In this document: positions 1 through 7,693 of the stretch, piece after piece
Layout of the letters: each line of letters starts with the position of its first letter
Numbering within the stretch: position 1 is the stretch's first letter
From: Colwellia chukchiensis
Lineage (GTDB): Bacteria; Pseudomonadota; Gammaproteobacteria; Enterobacterales; Alteromonadaceae
Length of the DNA: 64,000 nt
NCBI RefSeq assembly: GCF_002104455.1
Contig: NZ_NBOC01000016.1
Span: forward strand, 31,164-95,163
Direction: 5' to 3'
Notes under the pieces: model-generated
Database searches by the model: none
What the model was told of the DNA's origin: nothing
What the model saw: only the letters and a program-made list of their open reading frames with translations
Made by a program: the position numbers and the translations under genes

Positions 1-192
1 CTCGTGCTCATACTCGTGCATCAGTGTTTGCAGGTATGAGAACGCCGATGATGGCTGTTCAATTTTGCGACCTTTACTCAATCGACCACGGGCAAGCTTG
101 AGCGCCATATCTAAGATATCTGCTTCAGTCACTTGCTCAGGAACGATGTAAGTACCGGCTTCTTCGCCAGCTAAGAACTTTTTGTTTTTCAT
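1..192 (-). CDS. RadC-family (JAB-domain-like) protein, N-terminal part
   Basis: The gene starts at ATG 192 and runs off the left edge, so only 64 residues are visible. The visible part contains ILDMALKLARGRLSKGRKI followed by SSAFSYLQTLMHEYEHE. This is the usual entry to plasmid and ICE RadC-like proteins: a helix with A..LA..RL, then a 'YL...l...E.E' segment before the metalloprotease-like JAB core, which here lies outside the window. In SXT/R391 elements a radC-like gene (s073) closes this cluster before traF, which agrees with the neighbours. The SD GGAG lies in a hairpin (see leader). The core domain cannot be checked. Confidence 0.6.
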   Translation of the reverse strand, partial: MKNKKFLAGEEAGTYIVPEQVTEADILDMALKLARGRLSKGRKIEQPSSAFSYLQTLMHEYEHE

Positions 193-260
193 AGGAGTCT
201 CCACAAAAAAAAGCGGAGACGAACCCATGCCCTGACGGGGACGGAATCGTCCCCGCAGGG
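193..260 (-). promoter_or_regulatory. Two-hairpin leader of the radC-like gene
   Basis: On the minus strand a GC-rich hairpin (230-260; CCCTG.GGGGACG paired with CGTCCCCG.CAGGG) is followed by a second stem, GGAGAC/GTCTCC (197-202 with 215-220), that contains the Shine-Dalgarno sequence of the gene starting at 192. It is the first member of a repeated family in this cluster. The control function is inferred from structure. Confidence 0.6.
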
Positions 261-277
261 TGGTAAAATTGATGTGG

Positions 278-1933
278 TTACTGAATTAACAGTTGTTGTG
301 TTACTTCAAATAACTCACGCTTTAGATCTTTGACGTCATTAATCACAATGCTTTGAGGAAAGAATTTCTCAACACTGCGTGTTTGAATCCCGATCCCCAG
401 CAGCTCAAAGCCACTGCGTCTGCACCGGTCAACAATGTCATGCGTGGCAGCCCAATCATCTGGGTCACCATCCGTTAGCACTATCATTAGCTTTCGCTTC
501 TGTTTTTGTGCTAACAAACTGTTTGCAGCAAACCACATCGCTTGTGCCATAGGCGTACAACCTCGTGGTTTTTGGTCAAAACAGGCGGCCCGATGTCGAA
601 CCGATTGCTTGGGCAATAACGCGATAGAAACTTCCTGATGAATACCAGGAAAATAACTGACCGCAGGTACAACACCCGGTATGCCTTCCAGTGCCATGGC
701 CAAAGCCAAAGCGGCTTCATTAGCAACATGAAAGTACTTTCGATTACCTTCGCCAATGGGCTTACCCATTGAGCCCGATATATCGACAAGCAAGTGCACA
801 GCAGCATTGGGCGCAATGCGAGGTTGCCTTTGAATAAACAATCTCGACTCACCTGCTTGTGAAGCGGCAAGACGATGGGTTGCAACTCGAAGACCGTGCC
901 TTTTGACATGATTCCGATTGTCCTGACTGGACTGAACCATGCCCCTAAGTCGGGCTCGAATTTGAGCAGACTCCGACGCCGATAAGGTCAAGATAGCCTC
1001 ATCACCCAACATAGCCTGCTCTGCTTGGGGCAAACTGAGTGGAGTGACGCCCTGATGTCCTTCAGCTTGTTCCGACAACACTTCTGCCACTTGTGCAAAG
1101 GTATCGGGTTCAAACTGAGCGGCACTGGCCTCTAAGGCTTGTCGCAAATTGTCAGCTTGATCAGAGTTATCTGAATCACCCGTTTCAGCAAAATCCCCCG
1201 TTGCAGACGAATCTGTTTCTGGGGTTTGACTATCACTACTGTTATTGCTGTCATTACTCGCATCTTGTCCAATGTCATTACCGCTATCAGCATCCGACTC
1301 ATCCTGTGGTGGACGAGATTCTTCTTCCAACATGGCAACGATGGCATCGACAAGTTTCAGCACTTCACCTGTAGACCCTAAGCTAGGCACTGCTGTCAGC
1401 ATGGCGCTTAACCGGCTCATCGCTGCGGCAGGAAAGAGTTGTCTCACTCTTTCATCAACCGCTTGATACAAAGGCGTCAGCGCTTTCTGACCCAGAAAGT
1501 GGCATCTCAAGCGAAACAACAACCATGCTTGCAAGTTAGATGCAGGCTCAGGCTGTTCAGGTACACTCATTTGCTGTGTGTCCACCATGTACTCAATCAC
1601 TTGCGAAATACTGCGCCGGGTTCCGGGGTAATCCTTTGCCAATTCGTTTTCAATGCGAACGTCCTCAATGATATTGAGAAGTGCCTTACGGATCGGCTTG
1701 GACGACGCCTTCTGCACCATGTCAAAATTGGTATGCCGAATATGCGCCGCTTCATGAGCCAGATAACCCCAAGCTATCTGTTGATAGTGTGGGTCGTCTG
1801 GGTTTGCTGTTGGGATCACAATCCGCTCACCATCGGTAAACGCATCTTGTCCTTGAATAAGCACCTTCACACCAAACTTTTCGCCATAAGCGGCGGCAAC
1901 GATTGGCAGTGCGTTTTTTAATGGATGATTCAT
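278..1933 (-). CDS. CobT-like protein: HExxH region plus C-terminal von Willebrand A domain
   Basis: This 551-residue protein has three visible parts. Near residue 60 is LAHEAAHIRH, an HExxH zinc-peptidase-like motif. The middle (about 205-265) is acidic and low in complexity, rich in D, S, N and E. The C-terminal vWA domain begins at LLVDISGSMG (a DxSxS MIDAS) near residue 385 and continues with a TDGDPDD segment. CobT/vWA proteins pair with MoxR/CobS AAA+ ATPases, and such an ATPase is encoded three genes upstream (4324-5283). The pair is conserved in SXT/R391 elements next to the Bet/Exo recombinase, but its role there is not known to me. Start at ATG 1933, directly after an SD enclosed in a hairpin. 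Cobalt chelation is not implied. Confidence 0.75.
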   Translation of the reverse strand: MNHPLKNALPIVAAAYGEKFGVKVLIQGQDAFTDGERIVIPTANPDDPHYQQIAWGYLAHEAAHIRHTNFDMVQKASSKPIRKALLNIIEDVRIENELAKDYPGTRRSISQVIEYMVDTQQMSVPEQPEPASNLQAWLLFRLRCHFLGQKALTPLYQAVDERVRQLFPAAAMSRLSAMLTAVPSLGSTGEVLKLVDAIVAMLEEESRPPQDESDADSGNDIGQDASNDSNNSSDSQTPETDSSATGDFAETGDSDNSDQADNLRQALEASAAQFEPDTFAQVAEVLSEQAEGHQGVTPLSLPQAEQAMLGDEAILTLSASESAQIRARLRGMVQSSQDNRNHVKRHGLRVATHRLAASQAGESRLFIQRQPRIAPNAAVHLLVDISGSMGKPIGEGNRKYFHVANEAALALAMALEGIPGVVPAVSYFPGIHQEVSIALLPKQSVRHRAACFDQKPRGCTPMAQAMWFAANSLLAQKQKRKLMIVLTDGDPDDWAATHDIVDRCRRSGFELLGIGIQTRSVEKFFPQSIVINDVKDLKRELFEVTQQLLIQ

Positions 1934-1991
1934 GGGAGTCTCCTAATCATTAGGGGGAATACTCCCTCAGCGGGAGCGTTTCCCCGCTGGG
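1934..1991 (-). promoter_or_regulatory. Two-hairpin leader of the vWA gene, with overlapping stems
   Basis: The SD-containing GGGAGT (1934-1939) pairs with ACTCCC (1961-1966) around an inner CCTAAT/ATTAGG stem (1942-1954). The GC-rich hairpin is CCCTCAGCGGGA (1964-1975) with TCCCCGCTGGG (1981-1991). The CCC at 1964-1966 is needed by both stems, so they compete, which is the geometry of an on/off switch. Confidence 0.65.
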
Positions 1992-2002
1992 AATGTGAGT
2001 GT

Positions 2003-2443
2003 TTAAACCTGTGCTTTTAGCTTATCCAGATCGTATTTTTGACCTAACCAAGCCACCAATTGAGCTGGACTCTCGTGCTGCTCAAATGACGTTTTAAGCT
2101 GGTCTAAACTCAGGATGTCATCCAATGTCAGACCGTACTGGTCTTGTAACTGAGTAGACACCTCGTGTTGATATTGCAGCCAGGCCCGCTCAAAAGCGGT
2201 TTGCTGCAATGCCATGTTTGGAACAAATACCATGGCCGTTACCCAAGCTCCTTGTGCGTCCGCATCTGCGATCAAAACAGGGTTCTTGGGGATCACGACA
2301 CTATGTGTTGAGTACGACCGTTGTACTAACGTTCGACAACACGCCACTTCTGGTATCGATTCACTTTCAACCGCATCAGTCACACCACGAAAATGTGCTT
2401 CAAACTGGTTCAGTTGGCTGGGGTTATGGATGGTTGATTGCAT
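2003..2443 (-). CDS. Conserved ICE protein of unknown function
   Basis: This 146-residue protein has no signal peptide or membrane segment. I do not recognise a family. The N-terminal half contains two cysteines (VACCRTLVQRS) and a beta-rich stretch (VVIPKNPVLIADADAQGAWV). The C-terminal half is helical and polar (YQHEVSTQLQDQYGLTLDDI), ending in DLDKLKAQV. It lies between the DUF3150 and vWA genes and is probably co-transcribed with them, but it has its own leader hairpins, so its translation may be set separately. Start ATG 2443, with SD AGAGGA. Confidence 0.7.
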   Translation of the reverse strand: MQSTIHNPSQLNQFEAHFRGVTDAVESESIPEVACCRTLVQRSYSTHSVVIPKNPVLIADADAQGAWVTAMVFVPNMALQQTAFERAWLQYQHEVSTQLQDQYGLTLDDILSLDQLKTSFEQHESPAQLVAWLGQKYDLDKLKAQV

Positions 2444-2501
2444 AATTTCCTCTTACATAGTTCAGAGGACATGCGCCCTTAAGGGCAACATGCCCTCAAG
2501 G
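2444..2501 (-). promoter_or_regulatory. Two-hairpin leader of the 146-aa protein gene
   Basis: TCCTCT (2448-2453) pairs with AGAGGA (2464-2469) and so buries the SD. The upstream hairpin is CCTTAAGGGC (2477-2486) with GCCCTCAAGG (2492-2501). Its sequence differs from the other leaders but its shape is the same. Confidence 0.6.
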
Positions 2502-2504
2502 ACG

Positions 2505-3458
2505 TTAGAAATAAAATGAGTTTGGTACAGTCGAACCAAGGTTTGGTCTGACGGTTGGTTGTGGTATTGCACGTAAGTTATCTGCCTGAGCAGATACTGG
2601 CTGTGCGGGTTTAGGTTCAGGTTTGGGCATCAGTTGTCTGATATCCAATTGACCTTCACCGTGCATTCTCATCTTGTCTGGATCAGACAAAATTAAAATG
2701 GTCGCCATCAGTTCGTGATAGAGATTGTCTGTCACAGGGCCGGTCTTCGGCAGACGAACAAATAAATTGTCCATCGCTTCGACCATCGGCTGAACTCGAT
2801 GATCCAGGAATGACAAACCATCCAACTTGTCTCTTAACCGTTTGAGAGGGTTAAGGGCTCGCTGACTGATTTGATTCTTACCTGCAACAGAACGCTCAAA
2901 CAGTTCATTGGCATCACGAGCCACTTCCCTAAAGAGGGTGTGTCCCATACCATTGACCTTGTCATCTAAGCCACCAGCTTGTTCAGCTGGTTGCATTCGA
3001 TAGATGGCATAATCGAACTGAAGCCGTTGTTCCACGTCTTCGATGGGTGATAATGCACGCCGGATTGCATCTGCAAATTCCGGGTGTTTTGCAACCCAGT
3101 CAAACGTCACCTGATCATAGTTGTCCAAGAACAACTGCTTGCACTGCGCAAACTCCTGACCGATCCGGTCAAGCTCTGGAACAATCTGATCAATTCGGTC
3201 TTCAGGGACGGCATAGCCACCTAAAAACCGCACACCGACTTGCTCACACAAGCGCTGCGCTTCTTTCTTAAGCCTTTCAAAGTTCGCCAATGCCTCTGGG
3301 TCGCAAATTTTTTTACTCCCTAAGCTGGCAACATCCTTCGGTGGAAGTTGGCTGCCATTGGCTAATCTGAAATCTTCAGGCCTTAGTTTTTTTCTACCGC
3401 TCCAGATGGAACAGTCGATGTGACAAATCAAAAGTTTGTCGAGGGTTTGAATACTCAT
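2505..3458 (-). CDS. DUF3150-family protein
   Basis: This 317-residue protein starts MSIQTLDKLLICHIDCSIWS, followed by GRKKLRPEDF, which is what I recall of the DUF3150 family (a helical protein of unknown function that travels with CobS/CobT-like pairs in plasmids and ICEs). It is largely helical to about residue 260. A Pro/Gln-rich linker follows (PKPEPKPAQPVSAQADNL) and then the tail STVPNSFYF. That tail is nearly shared with the exo protein (SPSSFYF) and the WGR protein (SQNYYF) encoded nearby. It lies in the vWA/CobS gene group with its own hairpin leader. Start ATG 3458. Confidence 0.7.
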   Translation of the reverse strand: MSIQTLDKLLICHIDCSIWSGRKKLRPEDFRLANGSQLPPKDVASLGSKKICDPEALANFERLKKEAQRLCEQVGVRFLGGYAVPEDRIDQIVPELDRIGQEFAQCKQLFLDNYDQVTFDWVAKHPEFADAIRRALSPIEDVEQRLQFDYAIYRMQPAEQAGGLDDKVNGMGHTLFREVARDANELFERSVAGKNQISQRALNPLKRLRDKLDGLSFLDHRVQPMVEAMDNLFVRLPKTGPVTDNLYHELMATILILSDPDKMRMHGEGQLDIRQLMPKPEPKPAQPVSAQADNLRAIPQPTVRPNLGSTVPNSFYF

Positions 3459-3521
3459 AGTGCATCCTCATGCGAGATGGGGACGCACCACTCCCAGCAG
3501 GAGCAATGGCCCCCGTTTGGG
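3459..3521 (-). promoter_or_regulatory. Two-hairpin leader of the DUF3150 gene
   Basis: GTGCATCC (3460-3467) pairs with GGACGCAC (3481-3488) with one G-U in the RNA, enclosing the SD GAGGA. The second, GC-rich hairpin (about 3492-3521) is imperfect here: CCCA/TGGG at the base and interrupted G/C pairs above. Confidence 0.5.
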
Positions 3522-3556
3522 TGGTAGTAGTTGACGCGCTAATGGCAATACCACTA

Positions 3557-4324
3557 TCAGAAATAGTAATTTTGCGAATCAGGCGACGATCGGTTGAGAT
3601 CGATTTTCACAGGCATTAAGTCCAGTGCTTCAGCTATCGGGCGAACCCGCTCTAAATCACTGCCTAGCAACCGCAATACATCTTTTTCCAACTTCAGTTG
3701 GTCGGATACTTCTATCCCTTCAGGACTCGCTACTGTGAGTGAACACAGTGGTGGTAATTGACGCTTAAAAGCCAGTAACAGCAACAATGGCCACGGGCCA
3801 TCATCAGTGTTAACAATGCCAGCGCCTTCACCTGACACCATGCTGATTTGATTGGTACTAGGTAATCCGCTTTTGCAAAACCCTAATGACCATTCTCCAA
3901 TCCTGACCTGGTTATCATCAATAACAGCCAAGCCATAGGCTTCAAGCAGCTTTGCCATATCGAACAACGCTTTTTTCGCCAGCGATATTTGGCCATTGAC
4001 GTCCTTGCGAGTACGAAACTCCCAACTGACGTTATTGACGCACGCGACACTATCTAGCGCATTTGAGAGTTCAAATGGCCGCCCTTGATGATCAATGCCG
4101 ACTTGTCCAACCAATCGATAACCCTTGTTGATTTTCTCATTGATTCGTCGGTCTGCTTCAGCGTTAGGATCAGTCGAATCAATCAATCGCTGCTGCGACA
4201 ATTGACCGGCTTTTCCAAACCGAACTTCAATCTCCTGGGTATCCGATCCAACGTAAATGGCCCATTCTTTGGCTGTCCCATCAGAATGACGGTAACGGTA
4301 AAGAGCAAAGCACTTATCCATCAT
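3557..4324 (-). CDS. WGR-domain protein
   Basis: This protein of about 255 residues begins MMDKCFALYRYRH. Residues about 5-75 read like a WGR domain: strand-rich KEWAIYVGSD, then VRFGKAGQLSQQRLID, then INEKINKGYRLVG, matching the WGR order w.vr.GRiG..G and the final K..KGY. WGR domains occur in PARPs and in bacterial MolR-like proteins and can bind nucleic acid; the function here is unknown. The C-terminal part has no family I recognise and ends SPDSQNYYF, close to the tails of exo and the DUF3150 protein. The start codon overlaps the cobS-like stop codon (TGATG at 4322-4326), so translation is probably coupled. This explains why it alone among its neighbours has no leader hairpin. Confidence 0.65.
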   Translation of the reverse strand: MMDKCFALYRYRHSDGTAKEWAIYVGSDTQEIEVRFGKAGQLSQQRLIDSTDPNAEADRRINEKINKGYRLVGQVGIDHQGRPFELSNALDSVACVNNVSWEFRTRKDVNGQISLAKKALFDMAKLLEAYGLAVIDDNQVRIGEWSLGFCKSGLPSTNQISMVSGEGAGIVNTDDGPWPLLLLLAFKRQLPPLCSLTVASPEGIEVSDQLKLEKDVLRLLGSDLERVRPIAEALDLMPVKIDLNRSSPDSQNYYF

Positions 4325-5283
4325 CAATCCTCCCAATGGTCACCGAAGACATCAGCGGCAATACGGTGAATGGCTTCTCGTTGCTCCAACTCAGCACGAG
4401 CCGTCAAAGACCGAACCAGTGCATACTCCACTGCGTTAGGAGCGCCTTTAAAAGCAAGTGTTAACTTTGCCCAGCGCACCAAGGTCCGAGTGGACATAGT
4501 GATACTAAGCTCAGCACCACCATCCGCGCCCCCAATAAAGAGACGACGAATGTCACCAGCCACTTTCACCATTTTTTGGCGAAAGACTTCTGGCAAGCCC
4601 GGCGCAACGTTCTCCAGAATGGCTTCCTCTACAGAAGGCTCTGCATAGGTCGCTTCGATGATTCTAAAGCGATCAAGAAAAGCCAAATTCTGTTGGAGCA
4701 CACCTTGATACAAGCCCGTTTGGTCACCGCTGCCCGCACTGTTGCCGGTAGCGATAAAACGAAACTTGGTATGTGGCATGATGATCTCACCGCCATTTTG
4801 TGCGATGACCAACGGGGCACCTTCCAAAATGTCATTGAGCCCAGCCAGTTCAGCAGGCTCAGCAAGATCCATTTCATTAATGATCAGCAAATGGCCATGC
4901 TTGACAGCCAGTGCCAGCGGCCCATACACAAAGGTCATGTTGCCATTAACCAGTGTGTGGTGACCGATAAGATCGGACAACTCCAATCGACCGTGCGCAG
5001 TAATTTGCTGAACAGGCCAATTCAATCGAGAAGCAACTTGGCAAATTAGCGAGGTCTTACCGCATCCAGTGGGGCCTGTAATATACAAACCGTCACCGTC
5101 TGGGTGAGACAAGAACGCCAATACGTCACGTAAGTCTTCTTTTCTAAAAACATACTCGTCCTTGCGAACGGGAATGTTTGGATGGGTAGTGTCGGCACTA
5201 AATCCTTCCAGAACGAAAGCATCAGGAGCCGGGACATTAAACGCTTGATTCACTTGAACCAAAAATGGGGATTGTTCTGTCAT
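4324..5283 (-). CDS. cobS: CobS/MoxR-like AAA+ ATPase
   Basis: This 319-residue AAA+ ATPase has Walker A GPTGCGKTS near residue 70, Walker B LLIINEMDLA near 130, and sensor-1-like FRFIATGNSAG near 170. These are features of the CobS/MoxR branch, which acts with vWA proteins such as the one at 278-1933. I chose ATG 5283 (MTEQSPFLVQ) because a GAGG SD precedes it and the hairpin leader abuts it. The longer open frame to 5400 reads through that leader. In SXT/R391 elements this gene is conserved near bet and exo. A remodelling role in DNA processing is only inferred. Confidence 0.75.
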   Translation of the reverse strand: MTEQSPFLVQVNQAFNVPAPDAFVLEGFSADTTHPNIPVRKDEYVFRKEDLRDVLAFLSHPDGDGLYITGPTGCGKTSLICQVASRLNWPVQQITAHGRLELSDLIGHHTLVNGNMTFVYGPLALAVKHGHLLIINEMDLAEPAELAGLNDILEGAPLVIAQNGGEIIMPHTKFRFIATGNSAGSGDQTGLYQGVLQQNLAFLDRFRIIEATYAEPSVEEAILENVAPGLPEVFRQKMVKVAGDIRRLFIGGADGGAELSITMSTRTLVRWAKLTLAFKGAPNAVEYALVRSLTARAELEQREAIHRIAADVFGDHWED

Positions 5284-5345
5284 GGTAAACCTCATTAGTT
5301 TTAACGAGGCCCCATGCCCCAACAGGGAATGAAGTCCCCGTCGGG
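5284..5345 (-). promoter_or_regulatory. Two-hairpin leader of the cobS-like gene
   Basis: CCTCATT (5290-5296) pairs with AACGAGG (5303-5309) and covers the GAGG SD. The upstream GC-rich hairpin is CCCCAACAGGGA (5317-5328) with TCCCCGTCGGG (5335-5345). From here to 5492 I see no gene; the stretch probably holds the 3' untranslated region of exo. Confidence 0.6.
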
Positions 5346-5492
5346 TGGTGTGTTGATTGTGGTATGGCTGTGTATGTAAGAGTTCAGCTCGCTCTATCAT
5401 TCGTACCCAGCATTGGCTACGAGTGAAACTGCTTTCTGATGCACTCGATGTAAGCGCATGAGAAAGGAGCCGAAATCGGCTCCAAGTGAACG

Positions 5493-6509
5493 TTAAAAGT
5501 AAAATGAGCTCGGCGAGTCACCTGGCAGAACCAAGTTATCTTGCTCAAGACTGATTTTGATTGGTGTTTCAACGGGCTGCTCTGGCTTATTGGTGCTAAT
5601 GCGCAACCGCTCTTGTGGCGCTTTTCGGTAAGCGGCTAAAACCTGTTCATCCAGCTCGCCTAACTTATCGGTGGCCAATTGCTTATAGTCCACCGTGCCC
5701 GCCATCATGTAGCGGCTGAGTTTGACCCCAGCATAGTCGGCATGAGCGTAGTTACCCATCATGGCGACCAATTTTGACTGGGCGTCTCGCATTTCCTCTT
5801 TCAAAGATTTAATGTGATTTTCCAGTCGGACCACTTCGGCATGTGCTGAGCAATACTGTCGAGACAGCGATGTCCAACGGTATTGGGCTTCACCCTTGGG
5901 AACAAAACAATCTTGCTCAGGGCATTTTGACGGCTCTTTTTTGGTCTGTACTAACTCCCAAAACTGAAGCGCTGTTTCTTGCAACTCAGTTAAGAACGCC
6001 GCGTCTCGCTGTATTTCAAACTCAATCAGTTGATCCTCAAAATAGAAAACCAACCAACCTCGCGTGCTATTGGCGACCAGTATTTGATGCTGTACTTGCA
6101 CCCAATACAACTGGTACGCCTCGCTTTGTTCTCGGTGAGCTTGCACATCCTCAAAAACTGACTGGCAAGGACTTTTCAGTTCAACGGGTTCGCCCGCATC
6201 GTTGATGCCATCAAAGCTGGCTCGAAAGATTGCGTTATGATCGGCTTCTGCACATGACGGCAGAAGAAAGTCATTATGCGCATTCTCAAATGCTCGCCTT
6301 GCTTGAGGCTCCAACCTTATACCACGAAGCACATTTGGATTATTCGACAGGTCTTCCGGTAATACGAATCCGGTTTTTTCTGCCCATAATCGCCAAGGTG
6401 TTTTGTAGGGTGAACGCCCCATAATAATTGGGGCTTCAGATGCCGTAACCCCTGCAATGCGCCACTGGTGCCATGCAGGAGTACGTTGTGATAGGTCGAT
6501 AACCTTCAT
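5493..6509 (-). CDS. exo: YqaJ-type lambda-like exonuclease (Exo of SXT Bet/Exo)
   Basis: This 338-residue protein degrades one strand of linear DNA to give the single strand that Bet anneals. The YqaJ/lambda-exo core is visible: RTPAWHQWRIAGVTASEAPIIMG at the N-terminus, GIRLEPQARRAFE near 65, FDGI (catalytic Asp) near 100, PVELKSP (the ExK) near 110, and YYWVQVQ-like helix YQLYWVQVQHQ near 133. A helical, partly coiled region follows (RLENHIKSLKEEM). The tail is GDSPSSFYF. The gene lies with bet and ssb, as in SXT, where Bet/Exo drive recombination between ICEs. Start ATG 6509 with SD GGAGG. Length agrees with the SXT protein as I recall it. Confidence 0.85.
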   Translation of the reverse strand: MKVIDLSQRTPAWHQWRIAGVTASEAPIIMGRSPYKTPWRLWAEKTGFVLPEDLSNNPNVLRGIRLEPQARRAFENAHNDFLLPSCAEADHNAIFRASFDGINDAGEPVELKSPCQSVFEDVQAHREQSEAYQLYWVQVQHQILVANSTRGWLVFYFEDQLIEFEIQRDAAFLTELQETALQFWELVQTKKEPSKCPEQDCFVPKGEAQYRWTSLSRQYCSAHAEVVRLENHIKSLKEEMRDAQSKLVAMMGNYAHADYAGVKLSRYMMAGTVDYKQLATDKLGELDEQVLAAYRKAPQERLRISTNKPEQPVETPIKISLEQDNLVLPGDSPSSFYF

Positions 6510-6561
6510 ATTGCCTCCTTTGAAGGGAGACTCCCCTGAAGGAGAGAACTCCCCTTCAGGG
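6510..6561 (-). promoter_or_regulatory. Two-hairpin leader of exo
   Basis: CTCC (6515-6518) pairs with GGAG (6526-6529) at the SD. The GC-rich hairpin is CCCTGAAGGAG (6534-6544) with CTCCCCTTCAGGG (6549-6561). In this copy the upper pairs are A-T rather than the G-C seen in other leaders. Confidence 0.55.
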
Positions 6562-6569
6562 TTAAGTGG

Positions 6570-6713
6570 TTACTTTGCAGCTTGTGCTAACGCTGTTTGG
6601 TGCTGAACAACACTTGCTTGAACCGAATCAATTGCCGCTTTACCGGCTTGAATCGAACCTAAGACAAGGGCAACAACCAATACCAAGCGAAAAAGTGAGG
6701 CTGATTTAGTCAT
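6570..6713 (-). CDS. 47-residue exported or membrane peptide
   Basis: A short open frame from ATG 6713 to TAA 6570 lies between exo and bet. It reads MTKSASLFRLVLVVALVLGS, then IQAGKAAIDSVQASVVQHQT, then ALAQAAK. Residues 8-22 form a hydrophobic helix after a basic start, resembling a signal peptide or single membrane anchor, followed by an alanine- and glutamine-rich amphipathic stretch. Its own SD and its own two-hairpin leader of the local family argue that it is a real gene. I know no function for it. Confidence 0.65.
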   Translation of the reverse strand: MTKSASLFRLVLVVALVLGSIQAGKAAIDSVQASVVQHQTALAQAAK

Positions 6714-6773
6714 GGAAGATCTCCAAAAAAAAGACGAGACCTTCCCCCTGACGGGAGAATAATCCCGCCAGGG
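6714..6773 (-). promoter_or_regulatory. Two-hairpin leader of the 47-aa peptide gene
   Basis: GGAAGATCTC (6714-6723) pairs over ten positions with GAGACCTTCC (6736-6745, one G-U), enclosing SD GGAG across a T-rich loop. The GC-rich hairpin is CCCTGACGGGA (6746-6756) with TCCCGCCAGGG (6763-6773). Confidence 0.7.
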
Positions 6774-6795
6774 TTAGTAAAATGAATGCGTGGCG

Positions 6796-7614
6796 CTAAG
6801 AAGCTAAAGGCTGTGTGAGCGCTTTGGCTGCTTGTTGCTGAGCATTAAAGATTTCTTGCTTCGCAAACGTCAGCTCAACACCTTGAAAATGTTCATTGGC
6901 ATATTCCAATGCACTATTCCAAGCGTTTGAAGCTTCCGCCCGCTCGATAAGCTTGTAAACAAGCCCTCGGGTTCGATCATCAACTTGCTCGGGTGGAATC
7001 ACAGATGGCTCAACAACGTGTGTTGCTTGGCCTTCGATAATTCGCTCCGCTTCGTCTTGATCGAAAATTCCCACAAAGCCAAACGCAATGCGGGAACACT
7101 GGATCATGGATTTATGTCTTAGCATTCGCTTAGTGTGCGTCTGCCATGGACCATCTACACGGTAAGGGCCATTTTTGCCATTACCTTCAAAAGGCGGTCG
7201 ATAGACTTCATCCAGATACTCAGTGATTTTGACTGGGTGCGAACGGTCGCGCCGATAGATGATGCATTCCATCCATTCAGGGCATTCTTTCGCGCCATCC
7301 AGTGAGACTTTGTTTTCTGAAGTCTTGAACTCCATGCCATCAAACTGGTCGTGTTGATTGATGATGCGAGACCATCCATCGACACCTACCACTGGGATAA
7401 TCCCAGCTTGTTTATCAGGGAACGCAAAAATCTCTTTGGTGAAAGGGTTCAAACCGTACTGATCTGCAACCACCAAGAGCGCCATCATCTGCTCATTGGT
7501 CGGTGCACTACCGTCACGTTGCTTGAATGCTGTTGCTTTTAGGGTATCGAACAACTTGTTTGGATCGACACTAAAGCGCTCAGCAAAGCGTTGGATTAGC
7601 TTTGGTTTTTCCAT
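6796..7614 (-). CDS. bet: Bet single-strand annealing protein (RecT/Redbeta family)
   Basis: This 272-residue protein anneals complementary single strands and works with Exo. Family features are QMMALLVVADQYGLNPFTKEIFAFPD, split here as QMMALLVVADQYGLNP and FTKEIFAFPD (residues about 38-63), then VVGVDGWSRIINQH, and HKSMIQCSRIAFGFVGI near 175, as in RecT/Redbeta proteins. ATG 7614 is preferred over the upstream TTG because GGAG lies seven bases before it. The gene sits between ssb and exo with its own leader, as in the SXT recombination module that generates hybrid ICEs. Confidence 0.88.
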   Translation of the reverse strand: MEKPKLIQRFAERFSVDPNKLFDTLKATAFKQRDGSAPTNEQMMALLVVADQYGLNPFTKEIFAFPDKQAGIIPVVGVDGWSRIINQHDQFDGMEFKTSENKVSLDGAKECPEWMECIIYRRDRSHPVKITEYLDEVYRPPFEGNGKNGPYRVDGPWQTHTKRMLRHKSMIQCSRIAFGFVGIFDQDEAERIIEGQATHVVEPSVIPPEQVDDRTRGLVYKLIERAEASNAWNSALEYANEHFQGVELTFAKQEIFNAQQQAAKALTQPLAS

Positions 7615-7674
7615 TATGGACTCCGACAATCAAAGTGGGAGTCTGCCCCTGACGGGAAAGTACTCCCGGCTGGG
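7615..7674 (-). promoter_or_regulatory. Two-hairpin leader of bet
   Basis: GACTCC (7619-7624) pairs with GGAGTC (7638-7643) and hides the SD. The GC-rich hairpin is CCCTGACGGGA (7647-7657) with TCCCGGCTGGG (7664-7674). Confidence 0.62.
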
Positions 7675-7693
7675 TTAAAGCGTTATCGCTCGG

